Assembly (NCBI GenBank): GCA_963782885.1
Contig: CAWALL010000015.1
Coordinates: 310,001 to 374,000 of the forward strand
Length of the DNA stretch: 64,000 bases
From: DATAOG01 sp963782885
GTDB lineage: Bacteria > Pseudomonadota > Alphaproteobacteria > Geminicoccales > Geminicoccaceae
Direction: 5' to 3'
Position 1 is the stretch's first letter. The number at the start of each line of letters is the position of its first letter. The translations under genes and the position numbers were made by a program. Shown in pieces: positions 30,711 to 39,178 of the stretch. The notes below the pieces were generated by a model that ran no database searches, was not told the DNA's origin, and saw only the letters and a list, made by a program, of their open reading frames with translations.

Positions 30711-31837
30711 TGAGCACGGTTCTGGAGCGGCCCTCGAGCAGATCCCGACCGGAGTCCGCAGAAGTCCGGGCGAGCCGGACCGGGATCGTCGACTGCGACG
30801 TCCATCCGACCGTCAAGGCATTCTCCGACCTCCGGCCCTACCTCTCGGACCGCTGGTGGCGTCACCTGAACACCTACGGGCTGCGGCCGCGCCACGGCTT
30901 TGCCCAGATGGACCCCTACCCCAAGGCGGCGCCGCGGGCCTGTCGCCGCGATGCCTGGACCCCCGAGGGTGACCGTCCGGGCAGCGATCTCGCCTACATG
31001 CGCGAGCACTATCTCGACGCCTACGGCATCGAGACCGCGATCCTGAGCCCGCTCGCGGTCACCGGCCAGGGCGATCAGAACCTCCGCTTCAGCGCCGCGA
31101 TGGCGAGTGCGATCAACGACTGGCAATTGGACGCCTGGACCCGCCAGGACGACCGCCTCAGGGCCTCGATCGTGGTCCCCTACGACGACGGCGCCCTGGC
31201 CCGGGCCGAGATCGACCGCTGCGCCGGCAATCCACATTTCAGGCAGATCCTGGTCTTGAGCCGGACCAGCGAGCCGCTCGGGAAGCACCGCTACTGGCCG
31301 ATCTTCGAGGCCGCGTGCCAATACGATCTGCCGGTCGGCGTCCACGTCTTCGGCTACAGCGGCTATCCGGTCTCGGCCGCCGGCTGGCCGTCCTTCTACA
31401 TCGAGGAGATGACCGGCCATTCGACCACCTGCCAGACGCTGGTCGCGAGCCTGGTCCTGGAAGGCGTGTTCGAACAATTCCCGAAGCTCAAGGTGGTCCT
31501 GATCGAGGGCGGCTTCGGCTGGCTGCCGGCGCTCGCCTGGCGGCTCGACCGGCATGTCGAGCGCGCCCGGGACGAGGTCCCGCATCTGACCCGCAGGCCG
31601 TCCGAATACATCCGCGACCACGTCTGGATCACGACCCAGCCGATGGAGGAGCCGGAGAAGCGCGAGCACGTCCTGGACGCGATGGCCTGGATCGGCTTCG
31701 ACCGGCTGCTCTACGCGACCGACTATCCGCACTGGGACTTCGATGACCCGGCCCGGGCCCTGCCGCGCGGGCTCGATCCCGAGCGCCTCGAGATGATCCG
31801 CGGCGGCAACGCGCGAAAGCTCTACCGACTCGACTGA
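30710..31837 (+). CDS. Metal-dependent hydrolase, amidohydrolase 2 family (second copy)
   Basis: A 375-residue paralogue of the preceding gene, sharing DCDVHPTV, RASIVVPYDDGALA, GHRYWPIFEAA-type and YATDYPHWDFDDP motifs. The first about 25 residues (LERPSSRSRPESAE) are an extra polar extension. It is joined to both neighbours by TGATG overlaps, so three proteins are made from one message. Two similar but diverged copies side by side suggest two successive steps or a heteromeric enzyme. Confidence 0.87.
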   Translation: MSTVLERPSSRSRPESAEVRASRTGIVDCDVHPTVKAFSDLRPYLSDRWWRHLNTYGLRPRHGFAQMDPYPKAAPRACRRDAWTPEGDRPGSDLAYMREHYLDAYGIETAILSPLAVTGQGDQNLRFSAAMASAINDWQLDAWTRQDDRLRASIVVPYDDGALARAEIDRCAGNPHFRQILVLSRTSEPLGKHRYWPIFEAACQYDLPVGVHVFGYSGYPVSAAGWPSFYIEEMTGHSTTCQTLVASLVLEGVFEQFPKLKVVLIEGGFGWLPALAWRLDRHVERARDEVPHLTRRPSEYIRDHVWITTQPMEEPEKREHVLDAMAWIGFDRLLYATDYPHWDFDDPARALPRGLDPERLEMIRGGNARKLYRLD

Positions 31838-32253
31838 TGGGCGAGCGGCACGTGGTTGCCAGGGTCGCCGAGCTGCCGCCCGGCAGCCGGCGGCTCGTGA
31901 CCATCCGCGGCCGCGAGGTCGTGGTCTTCAACGTCGAGGGCGAATATTTCGCGCTCCTCGACCGCTGCCCGCACCAGGGCGGCAGCCTCAGCCGGGGCAA
32001 GCTCACGGGCCTCGCCGAGGCGAGCGCGCCCGGCGAGGTCCGCTACAGCCGCCGCGGCGAGATCATCCGCTGCCCCTGGCACGGCTGGGAGTTCGACCTG
32101 CGCACCGGCCGCTCCTGGTGCGATCCGGTTCGCCTGCGGGTCAAGAACTACATCGCCACGACGCTGCCCGGGACCGCGCTGGTGGAGGGCCCGTACACCG
32201 CCCAGACCTTCGAGGTCACGGTCGAGGACGACTACGTGGTGGTCGAGGCCTGA
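31837..32253 (+). CDS. Rieske [2Fe-2S] protein
   Basis: A 138-residue single-domain Rieske protein. The cluster ligands are C44 and H46 (CPHQGG) and C79 and H82 (CPWHGWEF), all present. It overlaps the second amidohydrolase by one base. Stand-alone Rieske proteins pass electrons to oxygenases or reductases; no oxygenase alpha subunit is adjacent, so its partner is unknown. About 15 residues between the two ligand boxes (TGLAEASAPGEVRYSRRGE) form a longer-than-minimal loop. Confidence 0.9.
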   Translation: MGERHVVARVAELPPGSRRLVTIRGREVVVFNVEGEYFALLDRCPHQGGSLSRGKLTGLAEASAPGEVRYSRRGEIIRCPWHGWEFDLRTGRSWCDPVRLRVKNYIATTLPGTALVEGPYTAQTFEVTVEDDYVVVEA

Positions 32254-32305
32254 GGCAGCAGCGCCGGCTACGCGCGATCGGGCCTGCGCTAACGGCCGTT
32301 GCCGT

Positions 32306-32641
32306 TCAGAACAGCCGGCCGCCGTCCGGGACCGGATGGTCGACCCCGACCAGCACGACCCGGCCCAGGGCGTCCGGAAAGCCCAGCACCAGGACCTCGG
32401 ACCTGACGCCTGCGATCCGCTTGACGGGAAAATTGACCACCGCCGCGACCTGCCGGCCCTTCAGCTGCTCGGGCGTATAGAGCTCGGTCAGCTGGGCCGA
32501 GGTCGTCCTCCGGCCGAGCTCGGGCCCGAAATCGACCTCGAGCACGTAGGCGGGCTTCCTCGCGGCCGGATTCGGGGCGGCACTCAGCACCGTGCCGACC
32601 CGGACGTCGACCTTGGCGAAGTCCTCGAACTCGATCGTCAT
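32306..32641 (-). CDS. csaA: CsaA-like tRNA-binding protein
   Basis: A 111-residue protein that is almost entirely an OB-fold tRNA-binding domain (EFEDFAKVDVRVGTVLSA, AQLTELYTPEQLKGRQVAAVVNF). This length and sequence match CsaA, a dimeric tRNA-binding protein with reported export-related chaperone activity. It lies convergent to the Rieske gene and 20 bp downstream of the phasin gene on the same strand. Confidence 0.9.
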   Translation of the reverse strand: MTIEFEDFAKVDVRVGTVLSAAPNPAARKPAYVLEVDFGPELGRRTTSAQLTELYTPEQLKGRQVAAVVNFPVKRIAGVRSEVLVLGFPDALGRVVLVGVDHPVPDGGRLF

Positions 32642-32660
32642 CCGCGCGGCGCGCTCAGCC

Positions 32661-33086
32661 TCAGCGCTTGCGGGCGAGCGCTTGCTTGACCTCCTCGAAG
32701 CTCTCGAGCGCGCGCTGGTTGATCACCTCCAGCGCCTCGCGGTTGGAGCGGCCGGCGACCTCGGCGAGCTCGCGCATGTTCTGGATCGCGGCCTCGAACG
32801 ACGCCTGAGCGAGCTCCAGGCGCTTGGCCGCCTGAGCCTGCGGATCGCCCTGCTGCATCATCTCCTTGGACGCCGCGGCGAGCTCGGCCATCGACTTTTG
32901 CAAAATCTCGACCTCGCGCCGGACGACCGCCTGGGCGCCCTCGACCAGCAGCTGATTGGCCTTGGCCAACGCCTGCAGGTTCTTCTGCTGCGAGGCCATC
33001 AGCTCCGACCAGTCGACGCCCGGGATCTGGTACTCGCCCATCATCTTGGAGAGGTCGAAGTCGAAGGGGAACGGTGACTTGGCCAT
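32661..33086 (-). CDS. Phasin family protein
   Basis: A 141-residue amphipathic, mostly helical protein, MAKSPFPFDFDLSKMMGEY, with the phasin core VVRREVEILQKSMAELAAASKEM. Phasins coat polyhydroxyalkanoate granules, suggesting PHA storage. ATG at 33086 has GGAGG 9 bases upstream; the open frame to 33425 is not supported. A TetR-type regulator gene lies just upstream on the same strand. Confidence 0.87.
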   Translation of the reverse strand: MAKSPFPFDFDLSKMMGEYQIPGVDWSELMASQQKNLQALAKANQLLVEGAQAVVRREVEILQKSMAELAAASKEMMQQGDPQAQAAKRLELAQASFEAAIQNMRELAEVAGRSNREALEVINQRALESFEEVKQALARKR

Positions 33087-33133
33087 CGGCGGTGTCCTCC
33101 GGGGCATGGATGAACGGCTCCGCGCGCCGCCCC

Positions 33134-33751
33134 TCAGATGGGCTGCGGCGACTCTTCGCGCGCCGCGCGGCCGGCGGGCGGCGGCCGCAGACCGGCGATG
33201 CTCTGGACCCGGCGCAGCTGCTTGTCGAGCTCGGCCATGGTCTGACCGAGGTCCGGGGTCTCGTCCTTCAGCCAGATCCGGGCCGTCTGCAGATAGGCGG
33301 CGCCGAGCGCGCGGCGCGCGATCCGGGCGCGCAACCCGAAGCGGCGGATGCCGGCCGCGTCCTGCAGCCAGGCAAGCGAGCGGTCGAGCCGGCAGGCGGT
33401 CGCCAGCATCAGGCAGGGGTCGCAACGGGCGCCGCGCGCCAGCCGCTCGAGCCCGGGCCGGAACGGCACCAGCGCCTCGAACCGGCGCATCAGCAATTCG
33501 AACACCCGGTCGCGCGGCGGTAGCCCCGCGAGCTCGACCTCGTCGAGTGACAGCATCGCCTCGTCGATCCGCCGGCTGAGCGCGCGCAGCACCGCCGCCC
33601 GGCCCGGCAGCTCGCGATAGACCACGGCCGGCGACACGCCCGCACGCCTCGCGACCGCGACCAGTGACAGTCCCGACCAGCCGTGCTCGGCGATCAGCTC
33701 GAACGCCGTGACCAGAAGGTCCGGCGCGCCCGTCGTCTGCTGGGTAGCCAT
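33134..33751 (-). CDS. TetR family transcriptional regulator
   Basis: A 205-residue regulator. The N-terminal helix-turn-helix covers about residues 10-55 (LLVTAFELIAEHGWSGLSLV, VARRAGVSPAVVYRELPG), followed by a helical ligand domain. It sits between proC and the phasin gene on the same strand (15 bp after the proC stop in the reverse direction), so it may regulate phasin or be part of the proC transcription unit. No operator was identified. Confidence 0.82.
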   Translation of the reverse strand: MATQQTTGAPDLLVTAFELIAEHGWSGLSLVAVARRAGVSPAVVYRELPGRAAVLRALSRRIDEAMLSLDEVELAGLPPRDRVFELLMRRFEALVPFRPGLERLARGARCDPCLMLATACRLDRSLAWLQDAAGIRRFGLRARIARRALGAAYLQTARIWLKDETPDLGQTMAELDKQLRRVQSIAGLRPPPAGRAAREESPQPI

Positions 33752-33766
33752 GCGATCTCCTCCAGC

Positions 33767-34588
33767 TCAGGCCAGCGCCTGCGAGCGGCGGGTGCCGGCC
33801 GCGATTGCCCGGTCGAACAAGGGCTGGATGCCGTCTTCGGCCATCAACACCTCGAGCGCCGCCTGGGTGGTGCCGCCGGGACTGGTGACGTTCCGGCGCA
33901 GGATCTCGACCGGCTCGACGCTCTGCGCCGCGAGCGCGCCGCTGCCGGCGACCGTGGCGCGCGCCAGTGGCAGGGCGAGCTCCGCCGGCAGACCGCTCGC
34001 GATCCCGGCCCGGGCGAGCGCCTCGATCAGCAGGAACACGTAGGCCGGGCCGCCGCCGGACATGGCGGTGATCGCGTGCATCAGCTCCTCGTCGTCGATC
34101 CAGTGGACCGCGCCGACCGCCGCCATCAGCGCCTGGCAGAGCTCCTTCTGGGCGGCGCTGGCGTGGCGGTTGGCGACCAGCGCCGTGACCCCCTGGCCGA
34201 TCGCGGCCGGCGTGTTCGGCATCGCGCGCACGACCGGGGTCGCCTCGCCGAACGCCGCCTCGAAGCGCACGATCGTCGGACCGGCGGCGATCGAGAGCAC
34301 GACCGCGCCGGTCCGCGCCAGCGTCTCGTAGGCCGGCAGGACGGTCGCCATCGCCTGCGGCTTGATCGCGAACACGAGCGCCCGTGGGGCGAGCTCGGTC
34401 GGCAGCATCTTGGGCTCGGCGAGTGCGGCCACGCCGTGCCGCTCCCGGAGCGCCTCGCGCAAGGCCGCATCGGGCTCGACCACGTAGGCCTCCTCGCCCC
34501 CCAGGCCCCGCGCCAGCCAGCCCTCGAGCAAAGCACCGCCCATCTTGCCACAGCCGACCAGCAGGAGCGGCCCGGCAAGGCTCGTCAT
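33767..34588 (-). CDS. proC: Pyrroline-5-carboxylate reductase
   Basis: A 273-residue enzyme catalysing the last step of proline synthesis. The NAD(P) motif LLVGCGKMGGALLEGWL lies at 9-25, and the C-terminal ProC signature around GGGPAYVFLLIEAL and TSPGGTTQAALEVL is complete. ATG at 34588 overlaps the upstream YbjN-like gene stop (ATGA). Confidence 0.93.
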   Translation of the reverse strand: MTSLAGPLLLVGCGKMGGALLEGWLARGLGGEEAYVVEPDAALREALRERHGVAALAEPKMLPTELAPRALVFAIKPQAMATVLPAYETLARTGAVVLSIAAGPTIVRFEAAFGEATPVVRAMPNTPAAIGQGVTALVANRHASAAQKELCQALMAAVGAVHWIDDEELMHAITAMSGGGPAYVFLLIEALARAGIASGLPAELALPLARATVAGSGALAAQSVEPVEILRRNVTSPGGTTQAALEVLMAEDGIQPLFDRAIAAGTRRSQALA

Positions 34589-35094
34589 CAGGCCTCGCCT
34601 TCGGTCTCGAGCATCGCTGCGGTCAGGGCCTCGAGCGGCGACTTGCCGCCCCAGATCACGAACTGGAAGGCGGGGTAGAAGCGCTCGCACTCGGTGACCG
34701 CGATGTCGACCAGATCCTCCATCAGCTCGCCGCTGACGTTGACGCCCTCGCGCAGCAGCAAGGCGTGCCGGAACACCGGCAGGTTCTCGTCCGACCAGAG
34801 ATCGAAGTGACCGAGCCAGAGCTTCTCGTTGGCCAGCGCCAGCAGTGCGTAGATCGCCTCGCGCTTGTTGGCCGGCACCTTCATCTCGAGCGCGCAGGAC
34901 AGGTGCATCACCGCGAGCTCCGGATGCCAGCAGAACCACATCCGGTACTGGCACCAGTGGCCGCTGATCTCGGCGGCCAGCTCGTCGTCGTTCTGCCGGT
35001 GGAACGGCCATTCGTTGGCGATCGCGACCTGCTCGACGAGATCGACGGGATTGCCGCCGGATTCCTCGGTCTCTGGTCTCAACGACGACACCAT
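34588..35094 (-). CDS. YbjN domain-containing protein
   Basis: A 168-residue protein of the YbjN family, which has a type III secretion chaperone-like fold and no known enzymatic role. Landmarks are WPFHRQNDDELAAEISG and KREAIYALLALANEKLWLGH. ATG at 35094 is supported by GAGGAG 7 bases upstream. It is coupled to proC by a four-base overlap, an arrangement common in alphaproteobacteria. Confidence 0.85.
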   Translation of the reverse strand: MVSSLRPETEESGGNPVDLVEQVAIANEWPFHRQNDDELAAEISGHWCQYRMWFCWHPELAVMHLSCALEMKVPANKREAIYALLALANEKLWLGHFDLWSDENLPVFRHALLLREGVNVSGELMEDLVDIAVTECERFYPAFQFVIWGGKSPLEALTAAMLETEGEA

Positions 35095-35274
35095 GGCGCA
35101 CTCCTCGATCGCGCCGCCGGAGCCAAGGAGCGCTCCGTTCGCGCCAGCCCCGCGCGACCGCCGGTCAACCGACTGCTCCGGTCGCCGGTTCCGACCCGAT
35201 CCGACGACACTGCCAAAATGATGCTGGCGCCGCAAGGCGGCAGGTGGTCGCCCGCGGCAGCAGGCGGCCGCGGG

Positions 35275-35598
35275 TCACTCGCCGGCCGGCTTGGTCTTGG
35301 CCGGGCGCCGGCGCGACGCGGCCGGCTTGCGCGGCGTTGCGGGCGCCAAGAGATCGCCGATGCGGCGCTCGAGGTCGGCGACCTTGGCCGCCAGGTCCTC
35401 CTGCTCGGCGCGCGCGGTCTGCGCCATCGCCTTGACCGCGTCGAACTCGTCGCGCGGGACCATGTCCATGTTGGCGAGCACCCGCTCGACCCGCTCGCGC
35501 ACCCGGCTCTCGATCTCTTCGCGCAATCCCGAGAGCGTGTTCAGTGCGCCGTTCGCCATGCGGGCCAGGTCGTCGAACAGACGGTTTTCGGTTTGCAT
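35275..35598 (-). CDS. ubiK: Ubiquinone biosynthesis accessory factor UbiK
   Basis: A 107-residue protein of the BMFP/UbiK family: MQTENRLFDDLARMANGALN, a coiled coil around 60-80 (EQEDLAAKVADLERRIGDLL), and a basic Lys/Arg/Pro-rich tail. UbiK assists assembly of the ubiquinone biosynthetic complex with UbiJ. It is the first gene of the block running down to proC, with a 180 bp spacer before the YbjN-like gene. Confidence 0.88.
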   Translation of the reverse strand: MQTENRLFDDLARMANGALNTLSGLREEIESRVRERVERVLANMDMVPRDEFDAVKAMAQTARAEQEDLAAKVADLERRIGDLLAPATPRKPAASRRRPAKTKPAGE

Positions 35599-35837
35599 CG
35601 GTCCTCTCCCCTAGCGGGCACGCCCTGCGTGTGTCCGGAGATGTAGGGTTTGAGGAGTGGCGAAGCAAGCGAGCGCGGGGCCGGCCGAGCGACCAGCGGG
35701 ATCGGCTCGATCAGGCTCGCGGGCGCCGCCCGGCGCCGCGTGGCGGAGCGCGCAACCAATTGCTTTCAGCCGCGTTGACTGTTCCAGACCGGCACAGCCA
35801 GGCGGGTTCTCGAACCGCCGTGCTCTTGGGGGGAGCC

Positions 35838-37235
35838 GTGGCGGAGTCAGGCGACAGCAGGCAGGCGGTCCCGCAGGTGGTGGCCTCGACGGGAGCCGGG
35901 AATGGCGCGCTGGCCGCAGCGATCGTGGCGACGAGCCAGCAACCGCTGCTCGTGCTGAACGACGCGCTCCGGATCGAGCTCGCCAATCCGGCATTTCTGG
36001 AGCATTTCCAGGTTTCGCCCGAGGAGACGCTCGGCCGCGAGCTGTACGAGCTCTGCAACCGAAAGTGGAAAATTCCAGACTTGCAGCGCCTGCTCGAGGA
36101 CGTCCTGAGCCGCGGGCGGGAGGTCAGGAGCTACCGGATCGAGCAGGAGTTCGAGCGCGTCGGCCGCAAGATCATGCTCCTCAACGCCAACCGCATCGTC
36201 CGCGACGGCGCCCCCGACCGGATCCTGCTCGCGATCTCCGACGTGACCGAGCGCGAGCAGCTGCTGTTCGATCTGGAGGGACGCCAGGAGTTCGCCGACA
36301 AGCTGATCGACAGCATTCGCGAAGGGCTGGTGGTGCTCAGCTGGGACCTGCGCGTGCGGTCTGCGAACCAGTCATTCTACCAGACCTTCGAGGTCGATCC
36401 GGCCGAGACCGAGGGTCGCCTGATCTACGAGCTTGGCAACGGCCAGTGGGACATCCCGCGCCTGCGCGAGCTGCTCGAGGAGATCCTGCCCAACGACAAC
36501 GCGTTCGACGACTTCGAGGTCGAACACGAGTTCGAGCAGATCGGCCGCCGGATCATGCTGCTCAACGCCCGCCGCCTCGACCACGAGCATCTGATCCTGC
36601 TGGCGATCCGCGACCTCACCGAGGAGCGGCGGGCGGAGACCCAGCGCGAGGCGCTGACCGGCGAGTTGCAGCACCGGGTTAAGAACATCCTGAACAACGT
36701 GCGCGCGCTCGCGAGCCAGTCCCGCCAGAGCAGCTCCACTCTTGACGGGTTCATCGAGGCCTTCGACGCTCGGCTGCGGGCGCTCGCGCGTGCCCAGGAT
36801 CTGCTGGTGCGCGGCCCCTTGCAGAAGGTCCAGCTCGCCGATCTCGTGCGCTTCGAGCTGCAAGCCTCCGGCGGCCGGGAGGGCTCGACGTTCACGCTGC
36901 GCGGGCCGGCGGTGCGCCTTTCCCCGCGCGATGCCCAGGCGATGGCGATGACCGTCCACGAGCTCTCGACCAACGCGCTCAAGTACGGCGCGTTTTCGGT
37001 CGCGTCCGGGCGGGTCGAGGTGACCTGGCGCACCGAGCGGCGGGCCGATGACTGGCATTTCTGGTTTCGCTGGCGCGAGCACGGGGTCCAGATGGCGAAC
37101 CGCGCTCCCGACAAGGGCTTCGGCTCGCGTGCGATCGAGGAGAGTTTGCCGTATATCCTGGGCGGCAGCTCGCAGCTGACCTTTCATCCCGATGGCGCCG
37201 AATGCGTGATCGAGTTCCCTCTCCCGGAAGAGTGA
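35838..37235 (+). CDS. HWE-family sensor histidine kinase with tandem PAS domains
   Basis: A 465-residue cytoplasmic kinase with no membrane span. Two PAS-like domains (about 30-135 and 155-260) are close paralogues, each with the pattern ELxNxxWxIPxLxxLLEexL and a RKIMLLNAnR strand. The HWE phosphoacceptor is H279 in LQHRVKNILNNVRALASQSR. The ATP-binding domain has HELSTNALKYGA and GFGSRAIEESLPYILGG. No LOV-type flavin cysteine motif is seen. The start is GTG at 35838 behind GGGGGGAG; the longer open frame is not supported. The adjacent receiver protein is its likely partner. Confidence 0.87.
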   Translation: MAESGDSRQAVPQVVASTGAGNGALAAAIVATSQQPLLVLNDALRIELANPAFLEHFQVSPEETLGRELYELCNRKWKIPDLQRLLEDVLSRGREVRSYRIEQEFERVGRKIMLLNANRIVRDGAPDRILLAISDVTEREQLLFDLEGRQEFADKLIDSIREGLVVLSWDLRVRSANQSFYQTFEVDPAETEGRLIYELGNGQWDIPRLRELLEEILPNDNAFDDFEVEHEFEQIGRRIMLLNARRLDHEHLILLAIRDLTEERRAETQREALTGELQHRVKNILNNVRALASQSRQSSSTLDGFIEAFDARLRALARAQDLLVRGPLQKVQLADLVRFELQASGGREGSTFTLRGPAVRLSPRDAQAMAMTVHELSTNALKYGAFSVASGRVEVTWRTERRADDWHFWFRWREHGVQMANRAPDKGFGSRAIEESLPYILGGSSQLTFHPDGAECVIEFPLPEE

Positions 37236-37271
37236 GGCTCGCGCGCGGCCATCTTTTCAAGGACGAGCAGG

Positions 37272-37655
37272 ATGACGACCGCATCGCTCGACGGACTGAC
37301 GATCATGGTGGTCGAGGACGATTTCCTAGCTGCGCTGGAGCTCAAGCGGCTGGTCGAGGACCGGGCCGGCACGGTCGCCGGGCCGGTCGGCCGGCTGGAG
37401 CAGGCGCAGAAGCTGGCAGAGGACGCCACGCTCGATGGCGCGATCCTGGACGTCAAGCTGAACGGCTCGGTCTCGCTGCCGCTCGTCGACCATCTGATCG
37501 CGCGCGGCGTGCCGGTGATCCTGGTGACCGGCTACGATGTCGCGACCCTGCCGCCCCGCTTCGCCGACACGCCCCGGTTGCCGAAGCCGTTCAGCGAGGT
37601 CGACTTCGACGAGACGGTCACGCAGGTGTTCGCGCCCAGCGCGGCTGCATGCTAG
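37272..37655 (+). CDS. Single-domain response regulator
   Basis: A 127-residue receiver domain without an output domain. The acidic pocket is E15/D16/D17, the phospho-acceptor is D60 (AILDVKL), switch Thr is T86 (VTGYD) and the conserved Lys is K105 (LPKPF). It begins 36 bp after the HWE kinase gene and is probably phosphorylated by it. It belongs to the group of receivers paired with HWE/HisKA2 kinases in alphaproteobacteria. Confidence 0.9.
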   Translation: MTTASLDGLTIMVVEDDFLAALELKRLVEDRAGTVAGPVGRLEQAQKLAEDATLDGAILDVKLNGSVSLPLVDHLIARGVPVILVTGYDVATLPPRFADTPRLPKPFSEVDFDETVTQVFAPSAAAC

Positions 37656-37687
37656 GCATGGCTCCCCGACATCGTCCGGAGCCTCTG

Positions 37688-38236
37688 ATGAGCCGCCTGC
37701 CCGACCTGCGCCACGACCAGATGACCGCAGACCAGCGCCGCGTGCACGACGAGATTGCGGCCGGGCCGCGCGGCACCGTCGAGGGGCCGCTCAAGGTCTG
37801 GCTGCACTCGCCGGGGCTCGCCGATCCGGCCCAGAAGCTCGGCGCCTTCGCCCGCTTCAAAAGCTCCCTGCCGCCCGAGCTCTCCGAGGTCGCGATCCTG
37901 GTCACCGCGCAGGCCTGGCGGGCCAATTTCGAGTGGTACGCGCACGCCCGGCTGGCGCGCGCCGCCGGCATCTCCGAGCCGGTGATCGAGGCGATCCGGG
38001 CCGGCGCCGAGCCGGACCTCGCCGATCCGAAGGCACGCGCCGTCTACGCGGTCGCGCGCGAGCTGCACGCGACCAGGGCGCTCTCGGACGCGACCCATGC
38101 CAGGGCCGAAGCGGCGCTCGGCACCGCGGGCCTGGTCGACCTGGTCGGCATCCTCGGCTACTACACGCTGGTCTCGATGACCCTGAACGCGTTCGACGTG
38201 CCGACCCCGGACGGCTCGCGGCCGTTCGCGGACTGA
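37688..38236 (+). CDS. Carboxymuconolactone decarboxylase family protein (cytoplasmic)
   Basis: A 182-residue AhpD/CMD-fold protein (QMTADQRRVHDEIAAG, ELSEVAILVTAQAWRANFEW, YAHARLARAAGISEPVIEAI). It lacks the CxxC of peroxidase-type members, so it is more like 4-carboxymuconolactone decarboxylase-type enzymes. The substrate is unknown. The next gene, an SDR, is convergent. Confidence 0.85.
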   Translation: MSRLPDLRHDQMTADQRRVHDEIAAGPRGTVEGPLKVWLHSPGLADPAQKLGAFARFKSSLPPELSEVAILVTAQAWRANFEWYAHARLARAAGISEPVIEAIRAGAEPDLADPKARAVYAVARELHATRALSDATHARAEAALGTAGLVDLVGILGYYTLVSMTLNAFDVPTPDGSRPFAD

Positions 38237-38240
38237 GATT

Positions 38241-39062
38241 TCAGCCGGCCCCCGGGTTCGGGGCGACGCAGGTCGCCGACAGCCCGCCGTCGACGATCAG
38301 CTCGGTCGCGGTGATGTATTTCGCGGCGTCGGAGGCGAGGAACAGCACCGCCTCGGCGACATCGAAACCGTCGCCCATCCGGCCCATCGGCACCTGGCGA
38401 TGGCGGGCCGCGATCAGCTTCTCGGCATCGCCGTCGCCGCGTTCCCCGACCAGCCGGGCCTTGACCAGCGGCGTGTCCATCAGGCCCGGGATCACCGTGT
38501 TAATGCGCACGTTCCGGGGCGCGTATTTGACCGCGGTCACCCGCGAGAACTGGATCAGCGCCGCCTTGGCCGCGGCATAGGCGACCACGTCCGGTCCGAA
38601 GAACCGGAGCGCCGCGATCGAGGCGAGGTTGACGATCGCACCGCCGCCCTGGCCGACCATGATCGGGATCACCCGCTTGCAGCTCCGGAACACGTAGCTC
38701 AGGTTCATCTCGAGCTGCCGGTCCCAGACCTCGCCGGCCATGCTCACCGGATCGCCGGGCGCCGAGCCGCCGACGTTGTTGACCAGCACGTCGATCCGGC
38801 CGAAGCGCTCGAGGCAGGCCTGCACCAGCCGGTCGAGGGCGGCGGCGTCGGTGACGTCGGCGACCTGACGTTCGAAGCTGCCGCCCTCGACGGCGATCGC
38901 GCTCGCGGTCTCGGCCAACGCTTCGGCGTCGCGGTCGACCCCGAACACCTGCGCGCTTTCGCGCGCGAACAGCAGCGCGGTCGCCCTGCCGTTGCCGAAG
39001 CCGGGTCCGACGCTGCCCGCACCCAGCACCAGCACCGTCTTGTCCCTGAAGCGGACGTCCAT
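38241..39062 (-). CDS. Short-chain dehydrogenase/reductase (SDR)
   Basis: A 273-residue classical SDR. The cofactor motif is GAGSVGPGFGNGRA, with NNVGGSAPGD in place of the usual NNAG, the catalytic Ser in NLASIAAL, and YAAAKAAL containing the Tyr-x3-Lys pair. The C-terminal FLASDAAKYITATELIVDGG is typical. A start at 39062 (MDVRFRDKTVLVLGAG) is preferred over the longer frame. The substrate is unknown. Confidence 0.88.
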   Translation of the reverse strand: MDVRFRDKTVLVLGAGSVGPGFGNGRATALLFARESAQVFGVDRDAEALAETASAIAVEGGSFERQVADVTDAAALDRLVQACLERFGRIDVLVNNVGGSAPGDPVSMAGEVWDRQLEMNLSYVFRSCKRVIPIMVGQGGGAIVNLASIAALRFFGPDVVAYAAAKAALIQFSRVTAVKYAPRNVRINTVIPGLMDTPLVKARLVGERGDGDAEKLIAARHRQVPMGRMGDGFDVAEAVLFLASDAAKYITATELIVDGGLSATCVAPNPGAG

Positions 39063-39178
39063 TTGGCACCTCCCGGCCAACCGCAGCAAGGTCCCGAGCT
39101 TCACCCGGGGGCCGCCGGCGGGCAAGGTGCAAGTCCGCCGCCCGGCTCTGCTCAACTCAGGCTCGGTCATGATCGAGG

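Noticed and set aside
32661..33425. A 254-residue form of the phasin
   Set aside because: The upstream part is Arg/Pro-rich and overlaps the TetR gene in another frame; GGAGG before 33086 marks the true start.
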